Origin: Eumeta japonica
Lineage: Eukaryota > Arthropoda > Insecta > Lepidoptera > Psychidae
DNA length: 64,000 bases
NCBI GenBank assembly: GCA_005406025.1
Contig: BGZK01000842.1
Location: forward strand, 203,662-267,661
Direction: 5' to 3'
In this document: positions 59,393 through 64,000 of the stretch, piece after piece
How positions within the stretch are numbered: position 1 is the first letter of the stretch
Layout: each line of letters begins with the position of its first letter
Notes under the pieces: generated by a model
Database searches by the model: none
Told to the model about the DNA's origin: nothing
Seen by the model: only the letters and a program-made list of their open reading frames with translations
Program-made: the position numbers and the translations under genes

Positions 59393-59528
59393 ACTGATAG
59401 CGAGAATGGAGATTGAGAAAATCGTTCGTGCCTTAAAAATATATGCACAAGAAAACCTCCAGCTGGCAACATATCCCTTTTATATATTTTATGTAATTAA
59501 CCAGCATTTCTTTTATCAGAATATATAG
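59393..59528 (+). CDS. Candidate coding exon 5, 3' limit uncertain
   Basis: It follows the acceptor TGCTTACTTTAG and enters in phase 2 as required: the split codon becomes GTA, then LIARMEIEKIVRALKIYAQE and NLQLA follow. After that the translation becomes aromatic and intron-like (TYPFYIFYVINQHFF) until TAG at 59,526-59,528. This suggests that the true exon ends earlier, near 59,470. No GT donor is there, but ATATCCCTTT at 59,471 resembles a U12-type (minor spliceosome) donor. Otherwise this is the last exon with an odd C-terminus. AATAAA at 59,683 could serve it. Confidence 0.42.
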
Positions 59529-59682
59529 GGTCCCGTTTTAATTTTTTTAATAGTTTTATTCCAAGGCATGATCAACTAGATTCGGCTCTGAGGTAAAAAG
59601 TTATTTTACACTGGGTACTACTATCGGGACTGCGGATACATTTGTATATGGGGACCGGACAAGCTTTATTCAATTTTTAGCT

Positions 59683-59688
59683 AATAAA
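59683..59688 (+). terminator. Possible poly(A) signal for the candidate gene
   Basis: AATAAA lies 155 bases after the stop codon of candidate exon 5. The hexamer is frequent by chance in such AT-rich DNA, so it only adds weight if exon 5 is terminal. Confidence 0.25.
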
Positions 59689-61269
59689 CGAAAAATGCGT
59701 GTAGTCAGTAAAAGGCTATTTCTCAAACCACCCCAACGAATAATGTCATAGACTAATTCATGGCTCGATGAACGAGCAGAGCCCGATGCAAGAGGCTTCA
59801 AAGCCCCGCCCGCCCACAATATCGGCACCTTTACTTTTACCGCCGGTCTTTGATCCACCGCAGCGCCGACATATTGGCTGTGCAGCGTTCGCCGTTGTCC
59901 CGCATCTCATTTCGCTTTCCACATGGAGCTATTTTTTATACATATTACGAACTCAAATTAAATATTATATTATACTAATAAAGTTGTCGATTGTGATAAA
60001 ACTTTAATCCGTGTTAATTGTAATCCAAATTTGTTACTGAGTAAGAATTTCTGAATATTTATCAAAAGAATAATTTTAAATATTTAGACAAAATATACAA
60101 TAGACAAAAATAGAAGTAAGTCTAAGAACATTGATAATAATTTAATAAAAAAAAATTAAAAATGGCAAAAAATTGCTTTTGTAAATAAATCAAATCTTGC
60201 TGCAATTGGCCCAAAAAAAAACTTAATAATTAAGGGGACGCTCTCATAAATTATTAATTTGACATGCGCTCCGCAACCTGCGCAAATTTACTTGATTTCA
60301 AAAAAGTCTACTGCAATTTTGAAGTATTTATATAAATTAATGTGCATAGAAAATTTGGATATTTATATCGATCCCATTTGCAAGCAAAATATGAATCTTT
60401 GTTTTAAAAGAGATTTCTTTGATATTTTTTCTCTGGTATATAACTTAATAAATTATGTAACACCAAGTGACAAATGAAAAATATCATGAAAAATCGAGTC
60501 ACCAAAGATCACTTTCGCATATTTTGTATTTCCTGAGAAAAATCGATATCCCTACCACGTGAATTTCCTATTGGTCTTACACGCCACAAATTTTAAATCC
60601 TATAAAAGGAAGTTATTCCAAAATTTATCCTCCCGTGTAGCAGAGTCCCTCCTTTCGTCGCCTAAACACCCTTTCCTGTCCCTTCAAAATATTTAAATGA
60701 GGATCATCTGGTGCTTTCGGAGATTTTTGCGAAGGCCGGCCGAGACCGCGGCGGCCTCGCTCATTTTCAGAAATTGCCCGTGCAACTCTCTCGGTTCACG
60801 TCGCCGTGCAAATAAACTTCGAGGGTATGAACTCGGTTGAAACATGAACGTACAAGTTTTGATGTAAACTTCACGTCCAGTTGTTCGTGAAATGGCCGAT
60901 TTCAAAATTAAAAGTGATAATAAGTTTAGCTCGTTCTAACTTCATCGAAAATTACGTAGCTGATGATGGACAAAATATTACTGAAAATGCTAAAACTCGT
61001 ACAAGTTTTAATTGAATTGGTGCCTATTTTGAGTATTCGTGCGTATTATGAACGACGCAATTTCGAGTTCTTATACGAAATTTCGTCAATTGTGGGCTGA
61101 ATTCAGGTTTTTTTTCTATCTGAGCGGATCGACACTGAGCTACAGCCTTTATACATTGCTGCCGTACACACACACGCCTGCACGTCTGAGCTAGGACCTT
61201 TTGCTTAATTCTTAAACTGTTGATTAAAAGGATTCCGTATCCAAAAAATGTCAACGAGACCCTATTACT
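59689..61269. other. Non-coding DNA with GC patches and a promoter-like cluster
   Basis: GC-richer patches lie at 59,775-59,925 and 60,715-60,830. ATTGG (reverse CCAAT) at 60,570 and TATAAAAGG at 60,601-60,609 are spaced like a vertebrate-style promoter. However, no initiator occurs at the expected place and no ORF or donor follows convincingly. Confidence 0.3.
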
Positions 61270-61690
61270 AAGCCTCCCCTGTTTGTCTGTCAGCGGGCTC
61301 TATCTTATGTACGTTAATAGGTAGACAGTTGAAATTTTTACAGAATGTATATTACTATAGTCGCTATGAAAACAAATAAAATTTGATTAAAAATGAAAAT
61401 AGGTCCCCATATAAAAGATGTGTTTTTGTTTGGCGTTCATTGCCCGATTTTAATTATGGCAATAATTAAGTACAATAATCACACATGTGTATTAACTATA
61501 GCTGCTATAAAAAAATGAAGTTAAAAATCAAAAGAGGACGTCATACTAGAAACGAGTTGTTTTTTGGAGTTTCTGTTCAATCTTAATACTTATTATTGTT
61601 TTTCATTATCTATTTTTAAAAAGTACATAGTGTTCAATACTGCACAGTGGTATGGAACCCTGAGTGTGCAAGTCCGACTCGTACTTGGCG
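61270..61690 (+). repeat. Dispersed insect repeat, AAGTGCGAG family, copy 2
   Basis: It runs from GCCTCCCCTGTTTGTCTGTC to GTGCAAGTCCGACTCGTACT followed by TGGCGG and a T run. This end is the standard right edge of this repeat in Lepidoptera as I remember it. Internal text AGGTCCCCATATAAAAGATG parallels 55,480-55,500. Another, more decayed edge (GCTCGCACTTGACTGGTTTA) is at about 58,751-58,770. Confidence 0.55.
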
Positions 61691-63570
61691 GTTTTTTTTT
61701 TCTTCATATTTTTCTTTTTTCTCTCTCTCTTTTTATCTCTTTCTCATCTATCCATTTTTTGTTATAAGTGCTTTTACAATTTTCTTTCATTTATTACCTA
61801 CATTCTAGTAAACTATAAGTAGGTATGATGTTTATATCAAAACCAATAATAATGATGTTATGATGAGATCGCCCTCTATAAGACCTTCATACAAATTCGA
61901 AGGCGAACACGTTCCTAATTAGCATATAAGGCGACAATATCGTTAGAACATATCTCCGACCCCCGATACAAAAACACATCCGATGCTGCGTAAATTGAAA
62001 TGAGCGGTAGAATTAAAAAATAAATCAAAAGAGGATTTTTCCGAGCGCGTCGCCGAGGAAATTGAAAAAAATTCTACGCTCCGCTCCGTTGTTGTGCGTT
62101 TCCATTATTATATACGATAAGGATTTTAATGTTTACCAAGATAAGCGATTAATTATGGAAATAATGTCTTTCCTTAATTATACATCAGTCCGACAACCAC
62201 AATGATGTTTGTCAAACATTACATTCGAGCTAGACATTTCTGTTTGTTTTGACATGAATTGTGATAACTGGGACATGTCATTCGGCTCAAATCTCAGTTC
62301 TACGTGTCGTGCTATTGCTAGTTCCCTTTTAAAGATCATCACAGTTACGTGGCCATCTGTTTGTAAAGTACGTAAATCTTAAACGTCTTTGCATTATATA
62401 AAAATCTGCAATAAATTAAATTAAAAGTGGTTTAAGAACATTAATAAAAACTTAAAAATAAACTTGTGCAATATATTAGCAAAATCTGAGTTCATTTGCA
62501 GAAGCGTGGAGGTTTTCAAAAAATGTTTTGTAACATGTTTTATAAGTTATTATTTAAATACCGTATAAAAAATTTTAATGTATCTCTTATCAATTATTAC
62601 ATTTCAAAGACCTTTCCATTTTAATCTACCTCTCAAAAGAATATATAAACTGCATACAAATGATTTGTAACATCTTAAAATTTTATACACTATAACTACT
62701 TTAAATACGTATTTAAAAAATGGCAACATACATTTTATTTCCTACGTGCAGTATTTTTTTTTGTTGGGACGAATTTTTCACAGAACATTGATTGCAAGCA
62801 GTGCAACTACATACTACAGATGAAATTTAATTTACCACATTCTATAAGATATAGATAGCAAATGGTATTAGTATACAGTAATTACAAAAAATAAGAATCA
62901 GAGAATGCAATAATTAAAGAGATTTCCTACTACAAATAGACGACCTAAGAAATAAATTTTACATCTATTGATAGGGGTGATAAAATTCGAGAGACTGACT
63001 GTTGGAAAATAATTATACTTAACATCGGTTTATCACAATATTCTACTGAATAGTGGTCTTTTTCACATTAAGCATTTTTTTTATTTTGTTCAACACGAAT
63101 TTATAAATATTAATGAATGATATCCATATTCTAAGAGATGTAATGGATAATTTCAGCGTTAGACAGATTAACAGTAAAATAGTCCCATATTAAATATTTT
63201 TTTCAAATTTTCTTTTATCTCTTACGTGACTCGACCACTATATCATACACTTTCTTTTTTGCATTTCGAATCGCAGTCGTACTTCATTACTTCTAAATTT
63301 ACATTTTGAAAAAGTCAAAATATTTCCATTATACTTTAAAAGAAAACGTTGAAATTTTAAAATATATGAAAATTTTATTAAGAAAATAATCCTCAAAAAA
63401 TAGTATCGTGCCGTGTCTTACAACGCGAACCTAACCAGTATGGTAATCAAAATGTGTCTGAACATATTAAAACACCCAGGTTGCGCTGTATTCAAACCGT
63501 CGGAGTCTATTTCAATAAGTACGATGGAATAATTTATTATGTATATTTTTCTACGTTCTTTTATATTGGG

Positions 63571-63572
<2 letters not shown>
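61691..63572. other. AT-rich non-coding DNA
   Basis: A CT-rich tract at 61,718-61,746 and a GC-moderate patch at 61,950-62,100 (CGAGCGCGTCGCCGAGG) are the only departures. TTTCCTTAATTATACATCAG at 62,169-62,188 resembles a minor-spliceosome branch and acceptor, but the sequence after it is not convincingly coding. Confidence 0.4.

Positions 63573-63616
<44 letters not shown>
63573..63616. repeat. (AT)n microsatellite
   Basis: About 22 uninterrupted AT units. A tyrosine-isoleucine frame read across it on the minus strand is an artefact. Confidence 0.95.
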
Positions 63617-63619
<3 letters not shown>

Positions 63620-64000
63620 ACGCAATTCTTTTTTAAAGATTGCGAATAGTATTTTATATAATCGACTAGATTGCTCATAATTTTTTAATACCTACATTTA
63701 ACTATATTTGGAATAAGAAACACATACCAAAAGTAAAAACGTAATTCGTAAAAGTGACCGTAAGATTTTACAGATAATGTAAGGACAATCTGTCAATTTT
63801 TACAGATTATATTTACGATTTTTTTTCACTTTTGATGCAACTCGGCGTTACTATTATCGTTTAAATGTTTTCTATTTATCACGCGTCTTTTCCTTCAAAA
63901 TTTCTAAAAAAAGGCAAATTTAAAACGGACAACTTCACAAAAACCGCAAGCCGAAAATTTACAATCCAAGGTTAATGTATATCAAAGGAAAGATCATAAA
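63617..64000. other. AT-rich non-coding DNA, nothing recognised
   Basis: There is no ORF, repeat or site that I can support up to the window end. Confidence 0.5.

Noticed and set aside
60570..60632. CCAAT/TATA promoter cluster
   Set aside because: The TATA box is good, but there is no initiator at the expected distance and no ORF or donor downstream. It is kept only as a remark in the non-coding entry.
62169..62260. U12-type acceptor and exon downstream of candidate exon 5
   Set aside because: The branch-like motif fits, but the following frame (TPTTTMMFVKHYIRARHFCLF-like, then stop) does not resemble the preceding protein, and such motifs are common in AT-rich DNA.
63418..63678. 86-codon minus-strand frame with a long Tyr-Ile run
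   Set aside because: The run is the translated AT microsatellite.
1..64000. CRISPR arrays, bacterial operons, rRNA, tRNA genes, recognisable virus genes
   Set aside because: None were seen. The structure is that of an insect nuclear genome.

Overview
The window looks like AT-rich, gene-poor, intergenic or intronic DNA from an insect nuclear genome, most probably a moth or butterfly (Lepidoptera). The reasons are the set of repeats: several decayed mariner-family transposons, a CR1/Jockey-type LINE ending in GATTTGATTTGATG, a SINE with a tRNA-like head and a lepidopteran-style tail, and Helitron-like ends in CTAGT. There are also fragments of the AAGTGCGAGTCGGACTCG-type repeat. No bacterial operon structure, rRNA, tRNA gene or CRISPR array is visible. 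All organism statements are inference from family knowledge.

Layout. 1-21.4 kb is mostly unannotatable AT-rich DNA. It holds a SINE (815-1122), remnants of a dispersed family (3.6-4.7 kb), a CpG-rich block (5.37-5.72 kb), a perfect 25-bp-arm hairpin (9208), a mariner relic on the minus strand (9.68-10.42 kb), and further GC blocks and hairpins. 21.4-22.7 kb is the 3' half of a LINE whose reverse transcriptase frame is nearly intact. 22.7-35.4 kb holds GC-rich islands, the largest at 31.87-32.76 kb, a Helitron-like element near 28 kb, and a striking pair of adjacent inverted repeats at 32.95-33.08 kb. 35.7-37 kb and 42.9-44.2 kb are two dead copies of one mariner family. 44.84-45.37 kb and 57.55-58.03 kb are two inverted copies of an unclassified mosaic repeat. 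48.9-49.25 kb is a third kind of mariner 3' end, and 51.7-51.9 kb is the tail of a second non-LTR retrotransposon.

The best-preserved mobile element is at 52,316-54,043. It is a 1.7-kb DNA transposon with matching terminal inverted repeats and an 8-bp target duplication. It still encodes the N-terminal region and the extreme C-terminus of its transposase-like protein, but the middle is gone.

The only host gene I can propose starts about 100 bp beyond that transposon. A TATA box and an initiator are correctly spaced at 54.14-54.17 kb. They are followed by two short 5' exons and then by three exons (54,992-55,140; 59,125-59,183; 59,393 onward) whose splice phases fit and that stay open when joined. 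The protein is not recognised. The join between the second and third exon is unresolved, and the last exon probably does not end where its stop codon lies.
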